This document shows positions 32,106 to 45,713 of a stretch of DNA of 64,000 nucleotides, in pieces. Origin of the DNA: Sebastes aleutianus (lineage: Eukaryota; Chordata; Actinopteri; Perciformes; Sebastidae); NCBI GenBank assembly GCA_916700875.1, contig CAKAKS010000034.1, forward strand, positions 13,784,195 to 13,848,194. Direction: 5' to 3'. A program made the translations under genes and the position numbers. The notes under the pieces were generated by a model. That model did not search any database and had not been told where the DNA came from. It saw only the letters and a list, made by a program, of their open reading frames with translations. Position 1 is the stretch's first letter. Each line of letters begins with the position of its first letter.

Positions 32106-34231
32106 TAGAGAGATGATGTCCATCTGCTCTGATGATCTCTCTCCAACTTTGTTTGGCATCAGCCTTTTCTCCATCCCTCTCTGGTCCCATCAGCCCCAGA
32201 GGGCCCAGTCACTGGCCTTTTCTTGACCCAGTTTAGGACTTCCATTCTGGGCATTTCTGATCCGTCCACTCTCCCCTCTGTGTGGGGGGGTTCAACAGAG
32301 AATCCTGAGATTATCGGATGGTCACTTAAGAGGGAACGAGAGCGAGCGAAGTGCTGTCCACTTAGCTGAAGATTATCCTTTAAAAGGAAGGGATGGCGGT
32401 GGAGATGGAGGAGAGAAGGAGAAAAAAGGATGTGCTTAAGAGATGGATGTAGAGGGGGCGGATGGAGGGAGAGATTGCGAGGACGGTCAGAGTGATGGAG
32501 AGAGGGCAAATGAATCATATGGAGATAAAGTGTGTGTGGGAGCGGGTTAACAAAAAAGCGAGGAGAGAAATACGGCAACGAGGGAAACGTCTAAACGAAA
32601 AGCTGAGATGGAGGTGAGGTGACGGAGCGAGAGAGAGAGAGGTCGACGGAGAGAGGCAGAGATGGAGAGATAAAGAGAGGAGGAAGCAGGAAGGATGAGG
32701 ACAAGAGCTGGATTAAGCAGTAAAAACAGGGATTGTGAAGTGTTCACTAACCAAACTGAGGACCTTTGGCTGTGCTTTTTATGAGTAATGGGGTCTATAT
32801 GCTGACTTGTATTAGTCAAACATCAACAGAACAATATAGAGTAAGACCTGATTTACAGTTTGCGGCCCATTATATGTACTTTACTCGTATTTGCTGAGAT
32901 CTGGGAACACAACAACATTGCTACAATTATGTCAAATGGGCCAAGAAACACGAGCAAGGCCGGCAAGTTGAAATGGCAAATGTGTAAGCAAACAATGGCA
33001 CATCCATCAGACATGGAGCAACATTAGCACTCATTTGGAGTTGTGTTTGTGTCAACCTGGATAAACTGAAGTCCACTATTAACTCTCCTTTTAGCTCTGT
33101 TTTGGTCTCCAACAACTCCTGAATGATATATCAGGCTCTTTAGCTGCTAAATGCTCCGTTGTGTTCACCAGGTAGTTGCTAATTTGTGTTTCCGAGCAGC
33201 CAGATTTTGTTTGTTTTTTTGCTGAAAACAGATGCAAGTGAACCAAAACAATGAGCTAAATGAAGCTAAAATGCCACATAGAGCTGAAGGGAACTAGAGA
33301 GTCAGCTGATAATTATCAGTGGGTTTGTCAATTTGAGCAACCCCTTGCATATAGATGTAGTTATTTGATCCATTGTTAATACAAAAGTATGAATTATAGC
33401 CGCTTTAAAGGCAGAAACAAAAGTGAGCGTCAGTAATAACCCCTCATTGCATAGGAAAACTATGTGCATACACAACTACAGCAGTTTTTCTGTTGCAATT
33501 AAGTTTAGCCTTTAGTTTTTGTTGTGTCACGCAATAATTTGGATTTACACAGAATTACCTCTCTACAGCACTATTCACAGTCTACATGTGTGCTGTCTTC
33601 TGTATTTAGTCAGTCATTCAATACTCGCTTCTTTCGGACAACAAAAATCTGGAAAAGGATCTGTGTAGGATAGAGGAAATATTATAAATGTATGTTTCTA
33701 GTTTTACCTGCAACAGGTTTGGATCTTTTTCTTCATAGAGTGATAGGGTAGAAAGGCCGCGGGTTTAGTGTGAAAGCAAAATACCAACACATTCAAACTC
33801 CACCCATTCAATTTATATGTGTGAGTGAATGACCCGGGAGTGTGTTTGTTTTTAGGGGGGTATGATTGTGCGAGAGAAAGAAAGAGAGATCATTCCCCAT
33901 CATTTGATTGGATCAGTGGTCATGCCAGTGTCCAATCACTGTGGGCTATTCTCCTGGTACAACACACACACACACACACATCGCAACCCACACACACACA
34001 TACACACATATTCCAACGGACACGATCTAAATCTTCCCTGTACAAGAAAAACTGAAGGAAAAAGTTTCCTCAGTTCTTCCAGACCTGCTGCCATAAGCTC
34101 TCTATATATATCTCGCTCTTACCCCAAGCATGATGGGAAAGAGGACAGGCTCAATGGAAGAAGCAACAGGGGTTCAAGGATGACCGAGAGAGAGAGAGGG
34201 GTGAGAGCGAGAGACAGAGGGGGAGGCGGGC

Positions 34232-34271
34232 ACCCCTCCTCCTCCTCCTCCTCCTCCTCCTCCTCCTCCTC
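34232..34271 (+). repeat. (CTC)n trinucleotide repeat
   Basis: About thirteen CTC units downstream of GA-rich sequence. Confidence 0.88.
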
Positions 34272-34949
34272 CCGATGTTAATCTCCTCATTTTCATTTCT
34301 CTTACCATGTGGGATTAGAATGATTTTATTTAAAGTGTCAGCTTGAGCTACCGGATTGAGAAATCTGGATTTCATAGGGATTATTATTACAGAGAAAATG
34401 CGCACACACACACAAACACACACGCCGACAGACAGATTTTTTTCTTCTCCGTCACTCACTAATGACCTGCTTGACCAACAAATGGTATTTATCCTTAAAT
34501 TCAGTGCAGGGGAGACGAACACACATTGTGATACACTTAAGAGTGTGTGTGTGTGTTGCATGTACAGCATGTCTTTGCCACTTTGTGACATATTAAACCC
34601 CCAATTTTCCTTTTTAACCAGTCTCCAGAAAGCCCAAGAGTTTAGAGTGCTAACACACTTTGCTTTTCGTCTTTACCAGAACATCGTACAGCCTCCCGTC
34701 ACCCTCGGCCAGGCCAAGTGAAATGAGGTGAACACACTCTAACCAAAGCTTCACCCTTCTGTCAGATTTAACATCTAATCTACATTAGGATAAGGCTTTC
34801 ACCGCTCAGGAAAAAAAAAAAGAAGAATAAAAAACGGCCTCACCTTTTCATCCTAGGGCCAAGCCTTTTATTCCGCCTCTTCTCATTACATTAAAGGATG
34901 AGGGAGGCTGTACAGTCGCTGAGCGGTATTTAAAGACACCATCCCCTTC

Positions 34950-35050
34950 ATCTGTTTTAATTTCTCTTTATTTAAGAGACTCCCTCCTCCCTTTACGCCG
35001 CTCCATCCCTCTGTTTAATTTCTCTTTATCTAAAGACTCCCTCTCTTCAT
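34950..35050 (+). repeat. Short tandem duplication (AATTTCTCTTTAT...GACTCCCTC)
   Basis: TTTAATTTCTCTTTATTTAA with GAGACTCCCTC is repeated about 57 bp further on as TTTAATTTCTCTTTATCTAA with AGACTCCCTC. The surrounding 34.8-35.2 kb is otherwise unique sequence. Confidence 0.65.
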
Positions 35051-36125
35051 CTGACTGATTGATCTGTGTCTCAGTGCAAATGACATGGAAGAGTTAGTTA
35101 CTGCAAGGTCCCTAATCCAACCTTTGTGACGGGGACGCTGTGACTGAGTGGAGACGGGGAGACTTTATCATCGCGGAGCTAAGCTCTTCATGAAAAATGG
35201 TTCTACGTAGCACAAATGAGGCATTTATTTTACAACCTGTTTTACTGCTGACAAGACTTGTATAAATTTTGCTTGCATTGTCGGCTTTGTACTGTACATA
35301 CGCAGCAGAGCACAGGAGGGTAAACCCACGCAGATTGTCAGTATATACAGTATCCTCATAGTAAATACTGCACTGATGTAAATCATAGAAAGGGTCTTAA
35401 GAAAAGAAAATACAAGACATAGGTATTATTGATTAGTGTTAATTTAGGGGATTTTTTAAAAGATTTTTTTCTGCCTGGTTTGAACTATTGAAATACTTTC
35501 ATGGCCCTGTATGTCATGTATAACTGAAAATAACTAACATCGAAGACATGTTTTAAATGCTTAGATTTTTGGCTCACAGCCCCTTAAAGCTGCAGATGGA
35601 TGAGAGAAAAGATGAAACTTCCTTTTTCAAGTATTTTTATGTGATTTGGATGCAAAGAAAATTCAGTATCTGACAAGAAAAAGTAGGAAATCAGAGAAAA
35701 TACTAAGGATGGTGATAAGCATGAATTGACAAATGTCATTATGGCTGCATCAAGCTATTGTTGTCATTACCAGCTACTGATTATTTTGTCGTTCAATCAG
35801 TTAATCGTTTTATAAAATGTCAGAAAATAGTAAAATATGACAATTTTCCTAACACCCAAGGTGACATCTTCAAATTACTTCTTTTGTTCAACCAACAATC
35901 CAAAACCCAAAAGATATTCGGTTTCCTGTCACATAAGACGGGGAAAAAGCAGCAATCCTCACAACTGAGAAGCTGGAAACAGGGAATGTCACATTTGTGA
36001 CTGATACGTGATTAAAACAATTCATGCATAATCAAAAAAGTTGCAACTTAATTTAAATTAAAAATCAACCAGTAGTTTAGCTCTAAAGATCATAATCATC
36101 CTCACCAATATGACAGATATGACTG

Positions 36126-36610
36126 TAGGGTTGGGGAAGAAATTGATACAGCATAGTATCGCGATATTTTGCGTGGCAATATTGTATCGATACACGGACG
36201 TCAAGTATCGATCTTTTATTATATAATCTATTAACCTCTTAATCTGATGGCCCACCATTCTGTCTTTCAGAGGTGTAGCGGACTCAGTCTTAAAGTTAGA
36301 GTGAAGATAATCATATCATATGAAACTAGAAAAAACCTAATGAATCATTTGGTACCAACCATGTCGTGTTAGGTCATCGGGAAGAACACTAAATAACGCT
36401 CCAAAATTACACTCAATTTTGGCGAGGAAAAACTGACGGTCATTTTCAAAGGGGTCCCTTGACCTCTGACCTCAAGATATGTGAATGAAAACTCTAAGAT
36501 GAACAGAGTGAAAGCTGTATCTTATTAGATAAAACAGATGTTGACAAACTGTATCATTTGTATTTGAAAAAAGGTAATAAACCGCAATATATCTTATTGC
36601 AAAACTCAGC
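36126..36610 (+). mobile_element. Related hAT-like element with a different left end, copy 2
   Basis: The left part (GTTGGGGAAGAAATTGATAC...GTATCGATAC) differs from the other copies. The interior from about 36285 shares TTGGTACCAACCATGTC, TTTTGGCGAGGAAAAACTG and AAAGGGGTCCCTTGACCTCT with them. It may be a recombinant or sister family. The right boundary is uncertain. Confidence 0.65.
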
Positions 36611-37635
36611 AAAAATGTTTAGAATCACAGTAAGATCGTCTCCTGGGGCTTCTGGTGAGTCCCGACTCTAAATGACTTTCAGAGATCTCATAATGTCTCA
36701 TAATGTCAGAGTGCAGGAGGCGTTTACAGGCACAAATACAGGCGTTCAGACAAGTATGGAGAGTTTATCCTGGTGAATAAACACTCTCGCATACACAGAC
36801 ACACACATACCCATTTTAAGAGCAAGGTCTTGGGAAGTAGGTTAAGCAGGCCGGGATCACCTCTCGCTGCTCTCTCCCAGCTTAGAAGCACAGAGAGAGT
36901 CGGGGCGGGAGGGATGGGTGACGGAGGTGGAGGGGAGGGGAACGAGATGGAGAAATCTTCCAGAGGACATCTGTCACAGTGAGCAACTTGTGAGCTGCTT
37001 TTTTTCCAGCCCGCTCTGTGACCCACGGATTCTCTTGCATGACTGACCAAGAACTATGAGAGTTTTAGAAAGGGGCCTTAGCCCCTGCACACGGCCCGGG
37101 AGACCCCATTCCGACCATTAAGTAAAATCATACAGAGCGGACGTGCAGGATAACACTGAATAATACTGCAGAATTGAATCTATGTATATGTCAAGTCATG
37201 ACAAAATTACACGTTGACAGGAAAATGTGTCAACTTTCAGCTAGTGTCACAAATCATTTGACACCATACGACACGTCTGTCGCTGTTTTGTGACCATGTG
37301 TCCGCATTCGAGGACGCCCGTTGGTGCTGAATAGAAAAAAAGAGCTGCACGTTGCGAAAAGTGCATGCATGAGAACATTTCTCCCCCTCCCGCAGGTGTT
37401 TAAGCAGTACAGTAAACAATAACGCTTTACACACACACACATATATACACACACACGCAAACACAAAAGGCTCATTGTGTGTGTTGCTGTGTGTCCGCTA
37501 ACCCATCCTTTTTAATCTGGGATTATGGTATTCCCATCGTGATGGCAACAGAGGAAACAATGTGGTATTTCATGGGAGGAAATGTGCAATAATGATGTTA
37601 ACACCTCAATCGGCCTTATTTAACCATTACATACG

Positions 37636-37696
<61 letters not shown>

Positions 37697-37837
37697 GCAG
37701 ATACAGTTTTAGTATTTGTCTCTGCTAAGCAAACCATGACACACACAAATGTCTTTAGAAATTAAATCCAACCCAAATTTTATTAATTGTATTCCAATTT
37801 TTTTGCAAACTACATATTTGTGTGAGTGTGTTTGAGT

Positions 37838-37880
<43 letters not shown>
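37636..37880 (+). repeat. Compound (CT)n(CA)n(TA)n and (GA)n microsatellites
   Basis: CT, CA and short TA runs abut at 37636-37696; GA repeats follow at 37837-37880. Confidence 0.88.
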
Positions 37881-37882
<2 letters not shown>

Positions 37883-38198
37883 CCTTTGAGCCTTATTATG
37901 AGCACACACTGTACAGTATAGCTGCTCCCATGGGGTGTAATCCGACACTAAAATCGTCCATTAACACACTATCAAATCTATTCTTCTCCGTTGTGTCACA
38001 CTTCCATGAGCCATTTGTGCTTTAGTGCTTTGGCTACCCAGCTTCTTTAATGTAGTTCACAGCGCGCAGTAATAGGATGCCGTCTTTATGGATAAAGAGT
38101 TTCTCAAATCCTTGGCCCTAAAGCCAAAACACTCACTGTGTGAGTTTAGATTTGGTGACAATTTTACTTCATAACAGAACAGAACGTTATGTTTAAGG

Positions 38199-38718
38199 TA
38201 GGGCTGTCAATCAATTACAATATTTAATTGCAATTAATCGCACAATTGTCCAAGATTAATTGCAAATTAATGACAAGTTTTTTATCTGTTCAAAATGTAC
38301 CTTAACAGCTGTCAGTGTTTCAGTGTGCTGAAACTGCATGTGATTATCATAAAGTGGGCATGTCTGTAAAGGGGAGACTCGTGGGTACCCATAGAACTCA
38401 TTTTCATTCACATATCTTGAAGTCAGAGGTCAAGGGACCCCTTTGAAAATGACCATGACAGTTTTTCTTCGCCAAAATTAAGGGCAAGTTTGGAGCGTTA
38501 TTTAACCTCCTTCGCAACAAGCTAGTATGACATGGTTGGTACCAATGGATTCCTCAGGTTTTTAGTTTCATATGATGCCACTATCTTCACTCTAGCTTTA
38601 AAACTGAGCCCCCTACAACCTCCGAAAGATCGATTGCGTTAATGCATTAGAGAAATTACTGTCGTTAAAACAAACTAGCGTTAGAGCGTTATTATTGCGT
38701 TAACTTTTGACAGCCCTA
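38199..38718 (-). mobile_element. hAT-like non-autonomous element, copy 3 (inverted)
   Basis: It is bounded by TAGGGCTGTCAA and TTGACAGCCCTA. The flanking octamers gtttaagg and ttttaagc agree at 6 of 8 positions. The shared interior is read on the minus strand, and at 520 bp it is shorter than copy 1, so it carries an internal deletion. Confidence 0.82.
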
Positions 38719-39505
38719 TTTTAAGCAAATTCATTCATTTTATCTTCTGTATTTCCTGACATAAAAAAGCATCAAGTGTTGTTTTTGGTATCAGTAAAGC
38801 ACAGATCAGATGGTGTTTGAGTTCAGAGACGGAGGCCAGAGGATCATCTCCATGTGTTCGAGAGGTAACGGTGTGCTGGTCTGTGAATAAGACCTCTGAT
38901 GATGGCTGTATTTTTATTGTGAGGCCCCAGGTGCTGCCAGCGTCACACATGGACACTCATGGCACCGGTGTACTGGCTGGCACACGCCGGCCAACCGGAG
39001 GAGGGCCAAGACGTGGCGCGTGTGTGGCTACCGTGTGTGTGGATGAATGTGTGCGTGCATGCTACATGGCTAACACAAGTTCTGGTGTTATGTATGTGTG
39101 TGTGTGACTCTCCTGCCTGAGAGAAGGCCAGTGTTGGTCTGGAATGCAGATGAGTATAATGATGATACCCCCATGCTAATGCTAATCCATCTCTTTATAT
39201 CACAAATCTTTGCTCTATGTTGCAGGGCTTTCACACAGGGGCTTATTTAGGTCATGCAATGCATTTAATGCCAGTTAGAATAAGTAAATAAGTAAAATCT
39301 ATTTTACCAGCTTTACTATGTAAAGAGAGATAACACCGGAGCGTCTTAAAGCCTTTTCACCGTTTGTTTTCTGACCATTTACATTAGTGCGTTTTAATTT
39401 CAGGAGCATTTAATTACGGTAATAGCGCAGTTGTGAGTGCACGTGCACATGCATGTATGTATGTGTGTGTGTGTTTGCACATATGTATGCAAGCCGGCAT
39501 GTCTG

Positions 39506-39507
39506 TG

Positions 39508-39558
<51 letters not shown>

Positions 39559-39741
39559 ACCAGCTGTCTGATCAGTAATCAGTTAGCAGTGGGCTAATGC
39601 AGCCTCCTTAACCCAGGGGCCTCATAAGACCGCCTCTGGCCCAGCCCCTCTCTCTGCCAGGGACAAATCCATTACCCAAAACAAGGACATCAAATGTCAA
39701 CAAACACACACACACACACACACACACTCACACACACACAG
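39506..39741 (+). repeat. (GT)n then (CA)n
   Basis: A GT run at 39506-39557 is followed by a CA run at 39703-39741, complementary arrays about 150 bp apart. Confidence 0.88.
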
Positions 39742-39759
39742 ATTGTATATACTTGCTCC

Positions 39760-41814
39760 AAAGCGTATTTGATTGATGTCATGAGAGGGAAGTGTCTCTA
39801 TGAAATGCCACAATTACTGAATGGGAAGAAAACACAGAGGCAATAGTTATTGACACGCCTTTGTGATTCGTTTTTAGTTTAATGCCAGTTGTTAGAGAAA
39901 AAGCCGGAGGAGTTATGTGTCTTTATATTGCGGATGATTTATTTGGCAGTATTCAGGGACGTCTTCAAGCTCTAAAAACTTTGAAATTAACACTTAATTT
40001 AAACTTAAAATACATTTCGGGAGGGAATAAAAAATGATCTTCTAAGTGTTTTTTAAAAAAAACAAAAAAAACAAGGGAAGCTTTAAAGGAAAAGAAAACC
40101 TCTCCAAAGGGATTCTGGGCATTTTGTCAAGGGCTCTGTGACCAAACCGCCGTTCTACAAAGGTTAACATAAATAGCACATAAACTGCACTGAAAACGGC
40201 CCCCCTCAGAAGTGGCACAAAGACTGCGGCGGCTCCCCGAGGGCCTGATGGTAAGCAGCAGCGTTTACATATCAGTGGTCCTCGTAGCATGTACAGTGAT
40301 CTGGCAGGTTGGGGAGCTTTGATGCTCCGTCACCCAGCAGGTCGGGTGTATCGATCCCCAGGGCGGTGCTGCTTTCTGGGCTGGCCCTGCCTGGGTGACA
40401 GGGCCCCCCTCCCGGAAAACCTCCCTGGTGCCCGTACCCAACAGATGGCCTCAAAGAGGGACCAGAGACACAGGGCCGACATCCAGCTCTCAAACAGAGG
40501 AGCAGAGGAGCAAATGGCCTGTTAATATTTCATACAAACACTCTCACTCATCTCCGAGCAAGGTAACGGACAGGAGCGAGAGCGCAGCGTGAGTGTGTGA
40601 AGGGGGCAAGTGTGTGTGTGTGTGAAGAGAATGTGTGTGTGAGAAATCAAAGACATTTTAAAAAATGAATAGTTCTCCCACTCACAGTTAGACTCCTTTG
40701 TGCATCATAATCAGTAATCACACTTGTTTGTCAAAGGTGAGACTTTGGCCACAGATCTGGGAAGAAATGCAAAAAAAAGATGGACACAACTGCTTCTCAG
40801 TAAGAATAATAAAACCATGAACACACACACACACACCACCCCAATTACTCTCAGCACCAGATCCTTCCTTAAGCCTGCGCTGTATCTTTTGAGCGTAACC
40901 TGCGCGCTAATAGCCCATAACCCCTGTACAGATCAGCGGAGGTTATGCTATTTGCTGGTCGGTAATTGCCCTCTTCATCAGTACTCTGTCTGCGCAGGCA
41001 GCGACGCGGCCAGCCCCGGGGTCCTCCTGATGTCATTAATGTGTGATTAGGGCCGGTGGGGAGCAGCAGTTAGGAGGTTAAAAAGCCCCTGACAGCCCTC
41101 ATCATCGGCGAGGAAAACCCTGAGACTGATGCAGGGGCTGCGCAGATGGGCGAGAGCGTGCGGCTGCCAAAGTCCTAACTTGTTATTCTTCCTCACCTCC
41201 AAAAATTACGCCATGCTAATAAATGGCACTGACACGGGCACGCACGTGTACGGGGCTACACTGACACAGGTACGGCCGCAAACAAACAATACGCTTCATC
41301 ATAAAAATGTTTTTTTGATTGAGGAAGAAATAATATAGTTTGAATGAACTATTAGGAGAGAGACTGATGAACATTTTGGCAGCCTTCCCAGAGTTTAATA
41401 CACATGCACAAAGTTTTGCCATTCTTTTAAACTTGATGACACTGATTGGACTTGAAAATGACGAGTTGGTCTTGGGAATAGGGGGGCTGACAAGTTAAAC
41501 TTGACACAAGCAATCTAAACTACAACCAAAAGTGTCTGCCTAAGTGCTCAATCATGTCAGGGTTTTAGGACTCCTTTAAGTTGTCATCTTTAATACATGA
41601 GACGATTTCCAGCCCCGACTGCGCAACAAAGTCATTAGACTGGGAGGAAAGATGAAATATAAATCAAGCGTCTCTCTCTGCCCCCTCCCCTGTGAACAGG
41701 TGGCTGAGTTGAATGAGAGGGTGCGCTAACTTGGCTGTCACCGTGTTTTCCAACAGAACCGCTGCCTTCTAAAGCCAAACCACCGTGAATTATACATCTA
41801 TGGCAGTAATTCTC

Positions 41815-41857
<43 letters not shown>

Positions 41858-42190
41858 TGAGAAGGGGGGCTAAGAGAGTTAGAGAGATTAATGGCTGAAG
41901 CGGTTGTTTTTGACGCAGCGATCCTTGGCTCCGCTTCCCGCCTGCCGCTTATTGGCTTTTCAGAGCACATTTATTTATTTCGTTAACAAGAGAGAGTGGC
42001 CACGTCGCTGTCACTCTTTTGGCTCGCTCGGTGCCACAGCAGACTTGTCATCTCCTGCGCCGTGGCGAGCGCCTTTGAACCCCGCCACGGACTACAGAGT
42101 GAGAATATTAATAGTGCAACAAACAAGACTTTAAAAATAGCAGAGTTCTGTCAGAGGCCGAGAGTCACGGACGCTTTTCGTCTAACGGAC
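39760..42190. other. Upstream unique stretch, candidate regulatory block
   Basis: It is mostly non-repetitive and relatively GC-rich. Notable segments are 40090-40540, 40850-41240 (CCTGATGTCATTAATGTGTG, then TAGGAGGTTAAAAAG) and 41590-42190 (TGGCTGTCACCGTGTTTTCC). Absence of transposons over 2.4 kb is unusual for this window and fits constrained noncoding DNA; this is inference only. Confidence 0.28.
41818..41855 (+). repeat. (GA)n microsatellite
   Basis: A pure GA run between two unique candidate regulatory stretches. Confidence 0.88.
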
Positions 42191-42727
42191 TGAAAAAAAA
42201 AAAAGCATCACGTGTTTTAGGACAGGTTTTATGACACTCAAAAGTCGTGATCTCATATAAACATGTAAAGAAATGCTTGTTTTGTCACCTCACATCACCA
42301 AATAATGTGTATAAAACAAATCGGATTCAGCTTATTGTCGGTTCAAGATGTCTTTTATATTTCTTTGAGACAGAGATGGTTACAGTAAAGTGAGCGTTGT
42401 TAGAGGTTTTCTTACTTTGGCACCAACAGGTGCCAGTTCATCATTAAGACACCATAGCTGCTACAGGAAACTATGCATTTGGCATAATAGAGAATAACAA
42501 TATTGACACTTTTATGTCAATTAAAATAGATGATGACTTTAGAGGCACTGAATTAATCCATAACGTTTTTAATTGCTTCACTTTAAAAGGTGATAATTAA
42601 GGGTCTTATTGATAACATTTGTATGTAGACAAATCCTTTTTTTTTTTTTTTAATAATACATCTACAGAGCGTTGAGAAAGGTGCCGAATAAAAGTATGGC
42701 TTTCCTGAAAAATAAAATAAAAAAAAA

Positions 42728-43373
42728 AATCTGTTCAAAATGTACCTTATAAGGATTTGTCAAGTATTTAATACTCTTATCAACATGTGAGTGGGCAAAT
42801 ATGCTTGCTTTATGCAAATGTATGTATATATGTATTAATGGAAATCAATTAACAACACAAAACAATGATACATATTGTCCAGAAACCCTCACAGGTACTG
42901 TATTTAGCATTAAAAATATGCTCAAATCATAACATGGCAAACTGAAGCCCAACAGGCAACAACAGCTGTCAGTGTGTCAGTGTGCTGACTTCACTATGAC
43001 TTGCCCCAAAACTGCATGTGATTATCATAAAGTGGGCATGTCTGTAAAGGGGAGACTCGTGGGTACCCATAGAACCCATTTTCATTCACATATCTTGAGG
43101 TCAGAGGTCAAGAGACCCCTTTGAAAATGACCATGCCAGTTTTTCCTCTCCAAAATTAGGCATCTTAGTTTAGAGCGTTATTTAACTTCCTTCTCGACAA
43201 GCTAACACGACATGGTATCGATGGATTCCTTAGGTAGTATCCTCACACTAGCTTTAAAACTGAGGCCGCTACAACCTAAAAATCCCAAGTTGCATTAATG
43301 CGTTAAAGAAATTAGTGGCGTTAAAACGAATTTGGGTTAATGCGTTATTATCGCGTTAACTTTGATAGCCCTA
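42728..43373 (-). mobile_element. hAT-like non-autonomous element, copy 4 (one end lost)
   Basis: The interior matches copies 1 and 5 on the minus strand, including CTGTTCAAAATGTACCTTA, ATAAAGTGGGCATGTCTGTA and TTTGATAGCCCTA at the right end. The left terminus with its inverted repeat is absent; an A-rich tract (about 42710-42729) sits at the break. Confidence 0.78.
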
Positions 43374-45682
43374 CTTTTGGCGCAAAATAAATGTTTTGTT
43401 TATCTCTGTGGAAGATGCCTGATGTTTGGGTCCCACTTCTAACAAGGCTTGTGAGCCAATAGTAAAACGACGTTGGTATCACATGGTACCTCTGGGTCGT
43501 CAGTTAGTGTGGAAAAAACGGATAAATGGCTGAGATTGACGGTACGAGACTGGCAATGACTTGTTGTGAAGTAAATGCTTTGGGACATGGGAGGGAGAAT
43601 GCAACATCTAATGGATGAATGTTATCAATAGCACCTTTTTTTTTTTCCTTTTAACTTTAGACTTTAACTTTAAAGCTTGACACAGTATGTTACTGATAAA
43701 ACGTGTATGCATCTCGTAACCCTGGTGAATTAACTCTCCTTCACATCATAAATCACAGCTGAAAAAGAAAAAAAAAATCCTTCAGTGCTTTGAAAAAACA
43801 AAGAAAAAAAAAAATCTACAAATGGGATTTGAAATCACGTCACCCTCGGCGCAAGAATTCCTCACGCTAAAGTAAAGACGGCGAGAAGTGTGATGCGAGA
43901 TAAAACTCCGGCTGAGTACAATCTGATATGAATAGTCAATCCATGGACTAATCTGTATTCAGCCTCCCAAGGGACTGCGCACAAAGGACCGTCACCGGCT
44001 TAGCCAATAAACGTATTCAAGTCAGTTTCAACACGGCGCGGCGTGTTCCAACATAATCTGTCCGGGAGGTCGTGACCTCCACGTCCCCTGCCTGTGGAAT
44101 AAAGAGGACCTCAGGCCGGGATGACAGGAGAAGTCTTCCAAGGAGTTCATGTTACCACATGTCATAATAACAAGAAGCTACTGTTCCCCCGCCAGGCTCC
44201 TTCCCCCTTTGTCTTGGAGGGGCTCTGGACAGGGGCAGACAGGACGCGCTGGCAGAGCTGAAACTGAATATTATCATTGGGGGGAATCTTGTTTCATGTT
44301 ACTGAGCGGCGAGGCCAGCGAGCTGAGTGCACCGTCACTTCACCTGACAGCAGCGGTTCACTCTCAAACACTCACAGACAAGTTTGATGTACACACACTA
44401 TTCAAAGAAATCTACACTTCCCAGTTCCTTCACCGACAATCTTATTTATAGGCCCGACACGCCTTTCACGGACGCATGCTGTACATTCGCACACAAGCGT
44501 TGACCGCTTTACTCCCCCCCCGCTCACCCTCCATGGCGATTGAGAGGTCAATATCTCACTTTACCGCCAGCTACACTTTCCTCTGTCACTCACGGCTCCT
44601 GCTCCATTCAAACAGCAGGTTAGCCCAACAAAGGAGACCGCAGGGGAGCTGCCCGAGCCTTCCGCTTACACACACACACAACGCACACACACATAACGCG
44701 GACCGTGCGAGCTGCGGCGCTGCTCGGGGCTTGACGGGCGCTTTGTGCTCATCCGTCAGCCGGCCCCTGGGTCCTGAAGATACCTTCAGTCAGCGAGGGC
44801 CGGCTCCGTGAAAGGAGGGATTCACACAGCTCTGAAATATTGATACCTGGAGCACGCCGACCTTTTGACCTCTCCTTTACATTCTTACAGGAGGAGATGG
44901 ACGGAGGAGGAGGAGGAGGCCGGAAGTGCGGGGTGTGACCAGGTGTCAACTAATAATGTGAAAATGTACAGATAAACCAAATTGTTTCAATGCATACGGC
45001 GGACACTATGCAGGGATGTATACATGAATTTTTAAATGATTACCTCCATTTAAGAGAAAACAATCACTAGAGGACAGATAGCACAGAGTTAGCCTTTGAC
45101 TCTAGGACAGAGAAATGGAGTGATGAGAGAGAAAGATGGAGAGGGAGAGAGGGAGGGAGCGGGGAATGGGTCGGAAGTTTGACATTCCTGTGGGCGATGT
45201 GTGTCTCGTCAGTGAACGCGTTTGGATTCTTTTAACGGGAGTCGATACCCCCTTCCGCTTCCCAAGCACTCACTGTGAGCTGAGCCGGGGTAATGCCATT
45301 GAACAGGGACAATGGGGCCCTCTTAAAAGGCCGCTTTTAACTGGGCGTGTGCACGTGGATATCAATACAGCCGATAGTTTTCCATGTAAGAAGATCAAAC
45401 GCAGAGACACTGGGTGAATCCTCAGTGAAGAAGCAGACAGATAAATAAATGAAATGACTAGAGGGAGTTTATTTTAAAGAGAGAGAGGAGTGTTTTGCTG
45501 TTGTACAACATACAGGCGTCCCCTCGCTTTTTTCTCTCTGTCCCCCCCCCCTCTTTCTCTTTGCTCAGACACACATGCTCCGGCGTACGCTCTTCAAGTT
45601 TAAAGCATGCATTTCAAAGGCGCCTGTATCACTGCTTTAGACAAATGGCCCAGCTCTTAGGAGATAGAGGGGACATCTGAGG

Positions 45683-45713
<31 letters not shown>

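Larger units (their letters stand above)
32106..36125. other. Upstream noncoding DNA
   Basis: GA-rich sequence (32390-32690) gives long but low-complexity open frames. A unique segment at about 34660-35120 lies between microsatellites. I see no gene. Confidence 0.55.

Noticed and set aside
32159..32578. 139-codon minus-strand frame
   Set aside because: It is His/Pro/Ser/Leu-rich from a purine-rich tract, with no recognisable domain or splice context.
34151..34591. 146-codon minus-strand frame with poly-Arg
   Set aside because: It is driven by the CTC repeat and a CA microsatellite; not a gene.
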